NCBI RefSeq assembly: GCF_027744825.2
Contig: NC_071345.1
Coordinates: 3,793,501-3,857,500, forward strand
From: Synchiropus splendidus
Taxonomy: Eukaryota; Chordata; Actinopteri; Syngnathiformes; Callionymidae
Length of the DNA: 64,000 nucleotides
Reading direction: 5' to 3'
Shown: positions 11,801 to 24,869 of the stretch, in pieces
Numbering within the stretch: position 1 is the stretch's first letter
Layout: every line of letters starts with the position of its first letter
Notes under the pieces: generated by a model
Database searches by the model: none
What the model was told of the DNA's origin: nothing
The model's input: the letters and a program-made list of their open reading frames with translations, nothing else
Made by a program: the position numbers and the translations under genes

Positions 11801-14800
11801 ATCTACAGAACATACATTTTCGTTAAATTTTCATAACTAGTCACATCTTTGTTTTCCATTTTCATATTGAAGCACTGACACAGCACATTACCTCCATCAT
11901 ATACTGTGAGTTTATAAAACATCAATAAAGCAACTTCCCATATCTCAGATCACCTACAGAACATGAGCAAAATGGAATCATCTGTTGCCCGTCCCATTAT
12001 TTCCCTGAAAAGTTCATCTGCAGACGACGTATTTTTTCTAACAGCAAAAGCTAATCTTCTTAGCGGAGGTAATGAATTACTCACTGCCGTAGATAATGAA
12101 TGAAGCGGTTGTGTCAGACATGATTCACATTCTTTTTTTCCCCCACTGGATTTAAAAAATTAACCTGAACAATCTGTTCCATTTAACCTAATACATGTTC
12201 ACACCGGGTCGATGAGCTAATCTCAACCCTACGTCGACCCAAACGGAGCATTTCTCGTCGGCATCTTTGTTCACTCTTCCTGGAGACTGCAGTTCAGACG
12301 GCAGCTCGCTGCCACACTTGTCTAATTGCCTGGGAGGTTCTCGGCAGGAGGGCGGCCGGCCTCTGGCATCCCTGCTCTTGGCAGAGCTGTGTGCCAGCAA
12401 TGCTGCAGTGCCAGCTCTGCCCTGCCCAGAAACCACGCCGGGGGTCTCCTAAACCAAAAGGATCTTACAGGGATAGGCACCGCGAGGGAGCGTTTAGCAG
12501 CGGAAGGGAACGCCCCAGGGAGGCAGGCGCCAGGGTGGAAAGGTCACATGAGCAGGGTGATGTGGACTTTTAAAAAACGAATAACCTAACTGTACATTAC
12601 TAAAAGTGACCGGATAAATCAAGAGGACTAGGTCGAGTCAGTGCATATACTTGGCATTTTATAGCTGCCTGTTCTGAAGCTGGTTCGGCCTCTTGCTCAA
12701 ACACCTTCCCTGAAAGAGTCATGCAGGATGGGTGTGTCTGAGAAAAGGATAAATCAGGCCAAAAATAAACGTCAGATGAGGTTATGGGCGCTTTCACACT
12801 GCGAGTTCTGTCTGGAGACAAAGCTGTTTTGGCTCAGAAGTCCGAGATGTGAACACAATCGAATTGGGTTTTGGCCACGGACTCGATCCCGGCTGGAGAC
12901 CAGCACTTTGTCTCAGGAAACTCTCAGCGGGGGGTGAGCTTCTCGTCTTCGGCGACTCTGCGCTAGATGCCGGAAACTATGTGTACATCACGGCTCCACA
13001 CAAACATGATAAATGCTGGAAAGTAAAGGGTATGATCGCTGTCTTGGCGGTCAGCATTGTTCAAAAACAACTTCTCAAACCCCCCGAACACTGAGGTGTG
13101 CAGCAGGGAGCTGCAGGAAAATTGTGCTCGTGAACGAGCGCAGCAGTCCGGGACTCACGATGTGTGCAGATGTTTGATAGCTGATTTTATTCACAGACAG
13201 GTTTGCTAAAATGAATAATTCCGCGCTCTACAGTAACTGTTTTTACTGCTGTGATGTGGCTGCAGCGCAGCTGTCCCTCATGTGGACATCAAGGAGGAAA
13301 GACGTTGATTTGTCCCAAGTTACTGAAGATTACCAGATGATTCATTGATCATTTCTGACGTCGGATCTGTGCTTCAACTATTAAAATCGTATCGATCGTC
13401 AGTAATCTCTCTCACTTTGTTCAACGTGTTGTGAGAGCAGCATGGATCAATCAAGACTTACGCAGCTTGGTTCCACTATTTCCTAGTAAAACAAACATAA
13501 CAAGACTCTTTCATGTCTAGTTTTGGATGTGAAAGGCCACATTCTGTTACATCAGTTCAGTTCTGAGGTGAGGACGACTTGTCGTACTAAGAATCGGCAG
13601 AAATAAGGTGGTCACAAACCAGCTATTTTGTGCAGAGCGCCGCCAGCTGAGGAGAAAAACAGGGACATGGCCTGAGGCGCAGAGGTGCGAGGCTGCTCGG
13701 CGGGGGGGCGAATCAAACTCAGGCCACCCGAGACAGAACCCGCAGTGTGAAAAGCCCCTAAATTCCCTTTTTGTTCGGGTCTGAAGGAAGAGATTTTACC
13801 AACAATGATGCGATTGGAATAAAAGTTTAATGCTGGATTGAAATGAAAAATCGCTCAGTGTAAACGTGTTCGAGGGGTTGCAAATGACTCGTGCCAAAAT
13901 TGGCTGGTTCAAGCAGCGTTGCAGCTTCTTATCGCGGAGAAAAGATAATGAATATCTGTGGTAAATGTCTATGGTGGTCTTCTTACTTCGGAAATCCAAC
14001 TTCTGGAAAACACGTAGGGAAGACCAGAGAGTGAGCCGAGGGATAATAGTCACACTGAGTCAGTGTGAAGTCGCGAGGATGGCTCTGCTTAATGGGCAAA
14101 ACTGTGGGAAGGATCAATGCCTTTAGATTTGTGACATGTTTGGCAGTTTGGTTTCAACTGCTTAAGTATGCAGATCATAAGTGTTTGTCTTGTTTAAAGC
14201 AGGAATAATGTTGGTCATACGTGTGGATATCTTCTTTGAGTCTGCCTTAGGAGTAAGAACTGCTTTGAGTCATCGCTTGAAATCGATATGAGTATTTGCA
14301 TATTTGCTTTTATGCAGAGACAGAAGGTCACGTTTGGCCGTGTTGTGCAGCACCACCCCACCCCACCAAAGGCCCATCGCCCCCCGCTCCACATACATAC
14401 ACGCACTTAAGGGCCCCTCTAAGGTTGTAGACAGGGGAGCACGGCGAAGCAGCTGAGAGACGAGGAGCCACAATGGCCCTTTAGGGCGAGACGGCACTAA
14501 TCCGTTCTCGTCCTACAGCGCCAGTGAAAAGAGGCCTGTCAATCTTCGGGTGGCACCCTCGAGTCTTTGAGCTCCGATTTTGGATTTACTGTACCCCCTT
14601 TTTTGTCTCATTAAAACCTCTCTCTGATATGTATTGAGGAGCAGGGTACACACATAAAAAAGAGGTGATACACAGAAGGTACCATTGAATCTCTTTTATT
14701 TTTAGATGGAAACAAGCACATGACATTTTGTTGACACCACCACATACCTGTACCACTGAACACAGATAGTTCCAGCTTCAAAACAGTGCGACACGAATAA

Positions 14801-14880
14801 AAACACCCCGACACACACAGTGCAAACACTTATTTGGAGGTGTCAGACACAACATGCGATATCCTCTGGCTCAGTCGCCG
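11801..14880. other. Non-coding DNA with one octamer site
   Basis: No repeats or coding similarity recognised. An ATTTGCAT octamer lies at 14294-14301 within tatttgcatatttgc. GC-richer stretches lie at about 12290-12540 and 13620-13750. Confidence 0.45.
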
Positions 14881-15164
14881 AGTGTGTGTGTGTGCCAATG
14901 AGCCGTCAGCTGACTCGAGCGGTGCACTGTCCGTTGCAGCCGGCTGATGGTGATCAACTCTAACAGACAGCGAGGGCCGGAGCGTTCTGCTTCAGTGACA
15001 CACACACACACACTCAGAGGGGCGAGGGACTGTGTGATAGATGGAGAGAGAGCTCAGACCGCCTCTGGCTACCATTATCTCTTCAGTGTGTGACTCCGTC
15101 CATGCGAGTGTGACAGTGGAAGAAAACACTGTTTGTTTACTCGTGTGTGTGTGTGTGTGTGTGT
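14881..15164. repeat. Short (GT)n/(CA)n tracts
   Basis: Three short dinucleotide tracts: GT near 14883-14893, CA near 14999-15011, and an 11-unit GT tract at 15143-15164. Sequence between them is not repetitive. Confidence 0.85.
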
Positions 15165-15639
15165 CTGTCAGTGGATCAGAGCAAGCGTGTGCTCATATTT
15201 GCGATTTAATATGCTAAAGCCCATATAAGTGACTGGGAGATAACTAGTCAGCCAGATGGCGGCGAGCCGCTGCTTCTCAATCCCTAATTCGCGCCCTGCA
15301 GCTGAGGTGGAAGTACCTCAAACTTCTAGCCTTGTCTGACTCTCTCTCTCTTCTGGACGGCTGGTTATTCAGTCAGATTATTTAAGCGGGCAACATCCTC
15401 TTCGGCTGCTCCGCAGAACAGACTTTAACCTGCGACCCCCTGCTGGCAGGTAGCAGCTGGTAATTGACGGGACGTTGGGGCTTTTTGCTGATGTGGAGCT
15501 GTTGTGGGTTTTGTTTTTTCCACACACAGTATGTACCGACTGAAGCCATTTTTAATAAAGGTGATTGATGATGACGCTGAGGTGGTCACTATCAATCAAC
15601 AGACAACATGGACGATCAAGGGATTCCAAGTGTGTGAAT
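15165..15639. other. Non-coding DNA, nothing recognised
   Basis: Mixed-composition sequence without recognised features. Confidence 0.5.
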
Positions 15640-16110
15640 AGTAAAAGGCTCCAAACTGGTTTAGATTATAACTAGTATCTTTGAGGTATAGCATCATTTC
15701 AAGGTGCAATGGAAGGATATTATTGTGGTGTAAACATACTATTCATTCTTTAGCTATGCCTGTGCTTTTTATTTATTTTCAGAAGTAGTAAAAGTAGTAA
15801 ACCACCGCCTCTGCAAATAGTACTATTTGTCTATAAAATGATTCTGAGTACACCTCTGCATAACATTATATTCTTGTTAACATTCAAGAAAGAAGAAAGT
15901 AACATACGATAGTACAATAAAGTGTAACTTTATGAACATTGTTTTTGTCTGAAACAGAAAAGACTTATAGTGCATCAATTTACCTGAAATAAAAAAAAAA
16001 AAACGAGTGGATGTGCAATTACTTACTACTTACTATTCTAGTACGGCAAAAAAGTACGTTCCAAGGTCACATGCGCCCCCCCCGTGGCATTGCTCCACGC
16101 CCCTCCAGGG
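15640..16110 (-). repeat. Unclassified dispersed repeat, copy A
   Basis: The reverse complement matches 57030-57345 in several ordered blocks. These are a ggagcaatgcca-type block, gtgaccttggaacgtac followed by ttttttgccgtactaga, and caggtaaattgatgcact. After them come aatgttaacaa and acaaatagtactatttgcag followed by aggcgg. Divergence is moderate, with small gaps. No coding region is visible. Family membership is unknown; a non-autonomous transposon is possible. Confidence 0.75.
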
Positions 16111-16990
16111 GGTCCCGCCCCACTATTTGCGAAGGACTGAGCTGTGCTACCACATGACGTGTTGCCCTTTGCTGTTAAATATTCTTATCCCTCCTTGTCA
16201 GTTTTTGACTCTCCATGCCTTCAGTTGGGCCTCAAGTTTTTGTTTAAATACTTTGTGTTTTTTGTCTGCCTTAGGAGCACCAAAAAGAAATCATGTCCGA
16301 CACAACTATAACTAGAGTCTTTGTAGCAATCCACTGTTTTCCTGTCTCACTTATTTGTGATGTCAATGACTCTCATATTTCCACTCTTAAAGATAAATGA
16401 ACTACAAAACAAATCCTCATAAACCTGAAATGTTTATTTCGTCTGGACGTTTTTCGTGTTTGTCTCTGTGGTAAGTAGTATTTTTTTAAGTTTTGTTAAC
16501 CGGTTCTTCAGAGTTAGATAGTGTGCTACGTTTATGAAACATATACACGTTTGTCATGACCATAACCTTCATAAAACATTATTTTCACGCATGTTTTTCT
16601 GATCCAACTTAATTTGGAGAAGTTTACTTTGCTGCTTCCATTTCTCTCAGCAAAACACCTGGGAATTTCAAATATAATCATTCAGAAATCCAATTGAAAC
16701 TATTAGGAAATCACGTAAAATGTGTCGTTTACTCGTGTTTGTAATTTTTGTCTGGATTAATGTTTTCAAAAATATAAAAAACAATGTTTTTCATATAGGA
16801 GAATCAGTCTGTTTTTTAAGTGTTGGACCTTTAATAAAGCAAATATACTGTTAATTGAGATTTTTAAATTAAAAGTAACTTCTGTATTGTTCAAAAATAA
16901 ATATTATTTGGTTAACACACTAGAATAGTTGTATTTCATTAAACTTGATGCAACAGTGATGGAGGCGAAGCATCTATAACTTCCAAAAAA
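16111..16990. other. AT-rich non-coding DNA, nothing recognised
   Basis: Strongly AT-rich sequence with short open frames only. Confidence 0.5.
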
Positions 16991-17027
16991 AGTATCACAG
17001 AATATCACAGTATCACAGTATTCACAG
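16991..17027. repeat. Short tandem repeat of a tatcacag-like unit
   Basis: Four near-copies of tatcacag/ttcacag in a row, one of them imperfect. Confidence 0.8.
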
Positions 17028-17479
17028 AAAAGCAAATCTCTTTTCATGGCTGAGTTTTCATAAGAAAAGTACAGTGCGTTTTTTTTTCCCATTTATTTGG
17101 AATATGTAAATTGTGGGTTTTGTTACAGTAAAATAATGTCCTCAAAGCTGTAAATAATCCACAGCAGGATGTTCCGAGCGCAGCGGAGCTGGCCTGGAGA
17201 CCCACGTCATTAAACATAATGCCAACACCGTCCCGCCTCTGCAGCCTGAGCACCCCACGTCCTCCATCCAGACATCAGTCACTGCTCACTGTGCGCGCGT
17301 CTGTGTGTGTGAGGAAGAGGAGCGCAGATGAACGGCCGCCTAATCACTCACACAATACAGCGAAGACCCATAATGAAACCCCTTGATAAGAAAAATTAAC
17401 ATAAAACCTAAGTGCTACGCAACAAGACGGTGATAATAAATAAAATACCTCATGTGCCATAAATCTGTCCCATAAACAC

Positions 17480-17780
17480 AAACACATGTGAGTGAGTCAC
17501 AAGTGAGACACTGTGGCATTGACCCTCCAGCGCCGCTGCACTTATCTGCTTCATCCTCATTTTTGCTTTTTTGCCACTTCTTGCAGAACCAGGCCTCCGC
17601 TCTTCGCATGGTGCAGTAAGTTTTTTAATGGTAAATCAACAAAGGGCCGACATGAAAGAAAGGCTAGTCTCCAGTTTGCAGGGTGAAGAATTATTCATCA
17701 GCGCTGTAGTGTTGCACTGCGGGCGAAAATCCTGCAGCAGCGCTGCCTTTTAATTGCCAGAAAATGACTGTAAATGATAC
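17480..17780. promoter_or_regulatory. Candidate cis-regulatory block
   Basis: Non-repetitive stretch with ttttaatgg, gaattattcatcagcgctg and ttttaattgccag sites, that is, several homeodomain-type AT cores set in GC-balanced DNA with CAGCGCTG palindromic segments. Enhancer function is inferred. Confidence 0.3.
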
Positions 17781-17820
17781 AGAGAGGCGGCCGGGAAAGT
17801 GAGTCGGAGGTGTGGGGAAC

Positions 17821-17842
17821 AAAAAAAAAAAAAAAAAAAAAA
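17821..17842. repeat. Poly(A) tract, 22 bases
   Basis: Uninterrupted run of A residues. Confidence 0.95.
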
Positions 17843-20800
17843 GGAGGGAAGCAGACACCCCCGGCTCAAACAGCTGCCCCCCGAAAAAATTATAGACTGT
17901 TGTGATAAAAAGCTATGTGGCAATCAGAGGAGTGAAGTGTCCTCCCCTCCAGCGGCCTAAAAGAGAGATAGGGAAGACAGAAAAGAGGAGGGCGAGCGGG
18001 GCGAGGGGGGGCGCCGGCGAAAAAAGCAGTGGCGGGATTAGGTCTGAGAGAGAGTTTACTACACTCTTTTTTGTGCGGCGAACCTGCAGGATTAGAGATA
18101 ACAAATGTTAGCCGAGGACGGGCACCTGCTGTGAAGCAGGGAGGAGGAGAGCAGCGCCATAACCCGCTAAAACAGCAGAATGGGCTTTTGTGGACCCGCC
18201 GCAGAATTAGTGGGAAGTGGGCTGAAGAGGAGGGGAGACGATAAAGAGTGAGGAGGAGGAGGAGGGAGTGAATGGAAGGAGTACAAAGTAAATTTGTAAT
18301 TGTCAAACAGAGGAGCGGAGTGGAGATTAGGTGGTGGAGGACATGGTCAACATGCTGATCTGGAACTGGAGTCTGGGTGAGCCACTCACCTGTGTGGCTC
18401 GGTTCTGCCCAATGCTAACATCACGAGTGCAAACTCATGACAGCGCCACCCTCACATATATGTACATATATACACTCTAGCTACAAGTGTCATCACTGAC
18501 AGCCTGCTTTTCTATGTATAATGTATAAGTTAGAGAGACCGAAGCACAAAGCCGCCTTGAAGTCGGACCTATAAAGTCTGAATTACGCGGGTCTGTGTTT
18601 GCACACGCTAAAAAGCCCGTTCTGTTTAGAGGGACTCAGGCGCTCAGGAGTTTTTGCTGTGAAATGATGTCACTACTTAAGAGGTAGCGGCTTGAAAAAG
18701 GTGAGAGACAAAGGCAAAGGGAGTGAATTCATGATGACATCGCCAGGCGGCCATTTTTAAATACATTGTTTTACAGAGGCGCCGGTGGAATTGCTCCTCT
18801 TCATCTATCTAGCATTTAACAACAATGATGATGATCATCACGGTCATGTACAGCAGGACTGCTGCTGCTGTTCGCCCCGTACTTTCTCCTGCAGATTCTA
18901 CCACATCTGCCTCGCGTTCTGCTTCACTGTATGATCTGCATCTCCTGGTCTCTGTTATGCTCACTACTACTACGATAAAACTTATATATAAAACTTATAA
19001 ACCAACCACACTTCCGTCCACTGGTGGGAAGTTTATTCACTTGAAAATATTCATAGAAACACAACTACAAATGTCAGAAAGTTGCGTGTACATTCTATGA
19101 ACAGGTGCATGCTGTTAGAGCTACAGGAATATAAGTTATGAATGTGTTTCATAGTTTGCACGAGGCCAAGCTTGGAGTGACACAGCAGGCAGAAGCTACT
19201 GTAGTGCAAGGAACCCTGACTCCTAGCTTGGTCCTAACTGCTGGATTCTTGAGCAGTGCTTGAAAATAACTGAATCCATGTTTGACCTAGCTTCTGAACA
19301 CGCAAAGTAAAGAGCATTTTGAAGTGTAAAAGTTAGCTAATTCAGATATAAAGCAGTTGATCATGCAGTTCCACCCCCAGAAAATGAGAAATTCCACACG
19401 CTACATATGCTATTTTTCACAAGTGTCTGACAGTATGAGCGTCACGGTCCAGACAGGTCTTCGGTGACTCAGTCATATGTCTGCACCGCGCTTGCTCTTC
19501 AGCAAAAACGTTCCCCTTTATCGGCTTTCTGAGGGGAATCTAACACCAAATTTTGACTTCTGCAGCAGTGACTAAAATCTGACAAGACGTCATGACTTTT
19601 TTGTCATTATTTTATGTCAGTAGAAAGCAGTGAGATTGAACTGGGGCCTCTCCCACACGGAACATCACCAGAATGGGATCGGTTTTCCATCCATGTTTAG
19701 TCCTTTGGAAGCAACCGAACAGCCAGAAGAACATTATTTCCTGCCTCTCCAAAGAGCGTTCCATCCGTCCGTCGGCTTCTGAGCAGCGAGACAGTGTTCC
19801 ACTCTCCACCGATTGTGTGTGAGTGGAAGAAATTGCCAGTGGGGTCTGGGGACCTGACCCCAGACCAGGAAGCACTCAGACTGGTCACTCAACAATTAAA
19901 AGCCTGTCTGTAGTCACTAACTCAATTGGGCCACTCAGCTGAGGCCGAGGCGGCCAGACAGGACTGAGGGTGACTAAGTACAGCATCAACCCCTGCTCTT
20001 CAAGCTCACACACTTGACGGTCCGAGTCAGGGTGGCCACTCCTACAAGCAAGAGCCGTGTTTCCACCTCCAGGGGATTGTCGAACAATTGCCCACCAAGG
20101 TGGACGCAACACTCGAGACACGAGGCGGAGGCAATTTCACCTTGCAGCCTGGCCTGGCTGAAGGATCATGACCTCTCTGTGAAAAGTGTTTCAGAAGCTG
20201 CTCTCCAACCCCAGGCTTTCACCCTGCTTAGCATTAAACGCTTACGTTGACCTTTGCTTCTGCCCAACCACATGAATCTACTGCACTGATCTGAGTGCAA
20301 CTGGAGTCCCAGCGGACAGACTCGCATAAACACTCGCACACCTCATCTTAATACCGCTCAGAAGTTTGTGTGGAACACGGCTTCATGTTTATTTCAAGGC
20401 ATAAGTGAGTAGCGTCGATAATAACCCTGGCAACATCTGGGGTCAAGAATAGGTGAGAGTATGAATCTGATAAAATGTTCCATAATGGAATTATGCTTGT
20501 ATCATAATGCAACAATTATTCTGAGATGCTATTTTCCAATATTTTCTGATTTTTTTTTTTCTACATATATTATACTTGTTTTTTGTGTTTTTTAAATATA
20601 TATATATAGATATAAACAGATCAATAACATTTTTATTTATGTTTTTTAATAGATCGACTGAGACAGAATGAGCGAGGAATAATGGTCATAATGTTTTTTT
20701 GGAAATACTATCGTATTTAAATGTGTTCCATAAATGCACTAACTGCCATTGCTGCTTTAAACTAGGTACTCAATTACACACTTGACCCGTTTGACTCACC

Positions 20801-20899
20801 ATTTATTGTTTAATCATCTTTTTAAGGGCTTGAAAAAAAAGAAACGAAATATGAAAACAAAAGCCGGAGAATCACTGCGAGGGCTGGTAAACGAGGCAT
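17843..20899. other. Non-coding DNA, no convincing feature
   Basis: A GC- and purine-rich portion at about 17930-18270 creates open frames without recognisable products. The rest is mixed composition. Confidence 0.45.
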
Positions 20900-21010
20900 A
20901 AAGACCCCAAGTGACCGAGGGGAATTATTTGGCTCCATTAAGCAGGCATTAACATGAATTACTATCTAATTAAAATTAAACAGCTCATTAATAACTTTGC
21001 GGTGGGGCGG
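20900..21010. promoter_or_regulatory. Candidate homeodomain-rich regulatory block
   Basis: A run of homeodomain-type cores within about 70 bases: ccattaag, gcattaac, gaattacta, tctaattaaaattaaacag and ctcattaataac. It is bounded by GC-richer DNA, which makes simple AT-richness a less likely explanation. Enhancer role is inferred. Confidence 0.35.
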
Positions 21011-21699
21011 AAGTTCTCTGGAGTGTGAGAACGAGTGTGAGAAGAAGAAGAAAAAAAAGGGAGGAAAGCTGTGTTGTGGCCAAGCGAACAATCAAAAGGG
21101 ATACAAATCAGCGGCTGCCATGGAGGAGGCGGAGTCTAAAGTGCCAGCAGGGGGTCTCACCTGAGGGGCAGCGTAGCCATGGTCAACTGGAGCAAACTGC
21201 TCCTTCACTTAGCTGTGCAGCAGGCATAAACAGTCCCGGATACCAGGGTTAAATCGGACTCCTGTTTGGGTTGGGGATGGAATATTTGGCTTTGACATGA
21301 CACTGAGAAACCATATTGCTCAACAAATAGTCGAATCCCTTTTCATGGTGAGCAGAGTCCAAGCATGTCGACAGTCAGCTGCGGGGCAAAGTGAAACAAG
21401 CCGAGCTTCTGGAATGGAGCTGCGGGCGGACTCGGCAATAAAAGCGTTTACCAGGCAACATGTTTGCACACATACGTTGACAGCGTGTGTGAGACACGAC
21501 GACTCGCTCCTGCTGTGTCCTGCTGCGGTTGTGCAGCTTTCGCTTTGGCACCGTGCTCAGGATCTGTCAGAGGAAGAGCAGACAGAAACAGACTTGTTAA
21601 TGTTCCACCTATCAGCAGCTCCTTTTCACTTTGGAAAATCACACGAGAAAATGATTTTTTCTTTTATTGGGTTTAGAATTTGACAACAGCAGCATTAGT
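21011..21699. other. Non-coding DNA, nothing recognised
   Basis: Mixed-composition sequence; open frames do not resemble known proteins. Confidence 0.45.
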
Positions 21700-21742
21700 G
21701 TATATATATATATATATATATATACACTATAATAACCCAGGG

Positions 21743-21822
<80 letters not shown>
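21700..21822. repeat. Compound (AT)n microsatellite interrupted by a palindrome
   Basis: An AT tract (about 21700-21724), then cactataataacccagggttat, then a second AT tract of nearly 40 units (about 21743-21822). The spacer contains the self-complementary segment ataacccagggttat. The whole could extrude as a hairpin or cruciform. Confidence 0.95.
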
Positions 21823-21823
<1 letters not shown>

Positions 21824-22626
21824 CTCTAAAACCCGTCATTCAGCAACAAGTTTGTGCGGCAGGTTATATTTACAATGACAGTGTAAATTGTAACGGCAGC
21901 TTTTAAAATTCTAAAAAAGTCGATACGTAGTCTTACAGTTATGCTGGGATGAGATTCACCAGGTGGCGACACTCTTTAAGGTCGTCTCACTTTGATCTGC
22001 GCAACTCATATCGGGAAACCGATAAATTCTATGTGTTGCATCTCAAACTAAGGCTGGATCAGAAACCAGAATCATGTCCCAGGCATGTTTTTCAACACTT
22101 GCCGTTGAAGGCCTCAGTGTCTGACGCTACTTTCCTTCTCCTTCTCCTTCTACCACAGTCAGTTCAAACTCTCCTTCTAATCTATTTGACTCTGGTCAGT
22201 GTCCCAGAAATGCCAAAAGGTGACCGCGGCCTCTTCTGTGAGATGCACACCTCTTCCTTTTATGTGCTTGGCTAGATGAATGGAATCATCCACCACAATA
22301 TCACGTGCGTCGCAAGTGAAGGACCCCACTGTATGTCAGTTGAGGAAACTGGCGACAGCATTTCCTTCGTGGTACGGACAAAAAGGATGTTTTGGCAAGC
22401 ACAGTTTCAGATGTGTTCTAAGCAGGAACATTGAAGTGTTCAGATCATGTAAGTGTTCAGATCGTACCGTCGGGTCTTACGCCTTTTCACCCCTTCAAAT
22501 CTGGCGTGTTAAGAAGCGGAATGGAAATGCTTGGAATTGCCAGGCCGAGGGGTTCAAACATCCGATAAGCAGAACTATCGCTCGTTTTGTACTTCATTGT
22601 TACAAACGTCCAAAGGTGACTCTGCG
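21823..22626. other. Non-coding DNA, nothing recognised
   Basis: Mixed-composition sequence. A 164-codon open frame (22280-22774, plus) crosses the following poly(A) tract and has no recognisable similarity. Confidence 0.45.
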
Positions 22627-22648
22627 AAAAAAAAAAAAAAAAAAAAAA
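22627..22648. repeat. Poly(A) tract, 22 bases
   Basis: Uninterrupted run of A residues encoding a spurious poly-lysine within an open frame. Confidence 0.95.
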
Positions 22649-24869
22649 GCATCGGCCAAAAGAAGCCGAAAAGTTGGTTTCTTAAAAGCAGATGTGGTAG
22701 TGTTTGATAAGGGATCACCATCATTCAAATCCTTGAGATTCGGCAAACAGCACAGTAAGTTGACTAAGTCGTAATCGAAGGGAGTGAATGAGCGGAGGCA
22801 GGTCGTCCACAGAGATGATTGAACAACAGAGAGCGGAGAGGCGAGGTGGCGGGGGGGGGGCATCAAGAGCGCCTCTGCACCCCTTCAACAAGCAGCACCT
22901 TACACTTCTTCTTCCTCCTCCTGGCCAGAAAGTGTTTACCTCTCTATCAGCCCCCTCTCTCAAAGACTCCATCCATATTCACCGGCCTTAAAAATTCTGC
23001 TTATCTCCTCCCAACCCTTGAAAAAGCTCCCGTGTTTCTCTCTGCACATACATACATACATAAACAAGTCTTATGGAGGGGAGAGGCAAGCGGGCCAGGA
23101 GGGGGTCTGGGATAAGAATCACCTTGAATTCAAAGCAGAGGATTGTGGGTCCTCAGTGGGGCAGATGGACCGGCAACCGACCGGTGCGACGCACGAACCA
23201 GGGAGCAGGTAGAAGGGGGCTTTAGGGGATGGTAGTTAACGCACTGGTAAAGGGCCATTGGCAATTCTGAGGATTTGAAGTGTGCTAGAGTGATGCTTAT
23301 GAAATGTGTTTTGTAACATGATAGGCTTGATGTAGTCAGGTGGTGTCAGCGGGGTCCTGATAAACCGCCACAAATGCTTTCCCTTGAAATTTAGACATGA
23401 AAGTGTGAGGTTGTTTCAGAAGTGTGGTTCTATTACTGGCAGTGCACGTGTCAGGGTTGGGATTATTGCTGTCTGTCATTTGTTCAACTTAAATGCGAAC
23501 GCCGTAGTGATCACTTCCACAATGGTAGAAGTCTTTATCTTACTCCCCTTATACATACAGTCCTTAAGATGAATCCAACTTTTCGACTTCACGATGCTCG
23601 TGTTGTAACGCCTTGAGTATCATTGTCTCCGTCGTAAAAATGAATCTGGTCGTGAGATAGTTCCTGAGCTTAGCGAAGGAATACGTTATGTACAGGGCTA
23701 CAACGGTTAGTTCACAACATTGATAATGTTAACGTCGAAGTCTGTACGTTGATTTGTCTGTCGTGTTATTGTTTGTGTATTTACGTGGGCCTAAGTGGGA
23801 GGGACATCAAGAACTGGTTCCTCCTCAAAATCAGTACAAAACTCTTCGATTGTCTGGAGTCACTAAGATATGGTCATTTGGATTCCTGGCAGAGGTCCGA
23901 CTCACATCATGGTCTAATGGTGAAAGAGTGTTCCTTGTCGACCCTGGAGCTAACAGCTAGCATGTCGGTTAGCACGGTGATGGCTGTTGTTGTTGTCAGA
24001 GTTGTCAGAGTTTGTTTTGTTTTAATTATACAAATTATTTAATTTAGTTATACAGGTCACATTTCACTACCACCGTGCTTGTTTTTACATTCACAAACAG
24101 AAGTGTCCTCAGTCCGTCTCCATTGTAGCGTCCTGCACGGTTGTTCGTAGCTAGAGCTGAACTCTGGTTTCAGTCAGTCGTGGAATCGTAAATAGAATTA
24201 CTGAACTCGAAAACAGTAGACAAATGGAATGATACTAATTGACCTGTTTCTCTTCTGTATTTCCTCCCATTGACAATAAGAACAAACTAAGGAACCAAAT
24301 TGTTAAGCGCTAGCAAAAATGGAATCGGAATTGTTAAAATCGTATCAAAAACTGGATTATTATTTTTGATATATTTGTTTAAAAATGTATGCAGTCCGAT
24401 TACAGCGGTATCTGTTTCGCTGGTGAGAGGATTTAAGCAATTCAAGGTTAAACACAACACATTAGAAAATAGGATTAAGATTATTAGCCTCAGTTCCATA
24501 CTCAACAAAAATGCGGTGCCAATAATGTCTGATTCTTGCCATATTTATTGTGTGCTAGAAAATTTGGAGAATGAAAATAGAAGATGTGTAACGGTTGGTA
24601 CCTCTTGAAGCTCAAGGTATTATCGCTTCATCCGACAGAAAGAAACAGTAAAAGGTCACACTATGTCTCCATTCATACATAGTGAAATCCAGTATTCAGG
24701 GGGCAGAATCGAATGTTGAATGAGTTCAGGTCTTTCGCTGCAACATTCACAAGTACGGCCAGTAACTACTACCCGACAGCAAGACTTTCTAAGAGTCCTC
24801 TCCCTTCTGAAGAGAAAGGGGAGCAGAAGAAAGACATATATGAAGTAGGAGAAGTCTGAAAGAGAGCTG
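22649..24869. other. Non-coding DNA; possible degraded hAT end
   Basis: Near 23693 the sequence cagggctacaacggttagtt resembles the start of hAT-type elements, but no matching inverted end was found to the right. The remaining 2 kb is unremarkable. Confidence 0.35.

Noticed and set aside
17930..18306. Pro/Leu-rich open frames on both strands
   Set aside because: They arise from purine/pyrimidine-biased GC-rich DNA, with no recognisable domains.
21639..21839. Open frame of alternating Tyr-Ile
   Set aside because: It is translation of the (AT)n microsatellite. The same applies to 46126-46335.
22280..22774. A 164-codon open frame with a poly-lysine run
   Set aside because: The lysines come from a poly(A) tract; no similarity on either side.
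23693..23760. Left end of a hAT element
   Set aside because: Only a weak resemblance at one end; no matching inverted terminus or target duplication was found.
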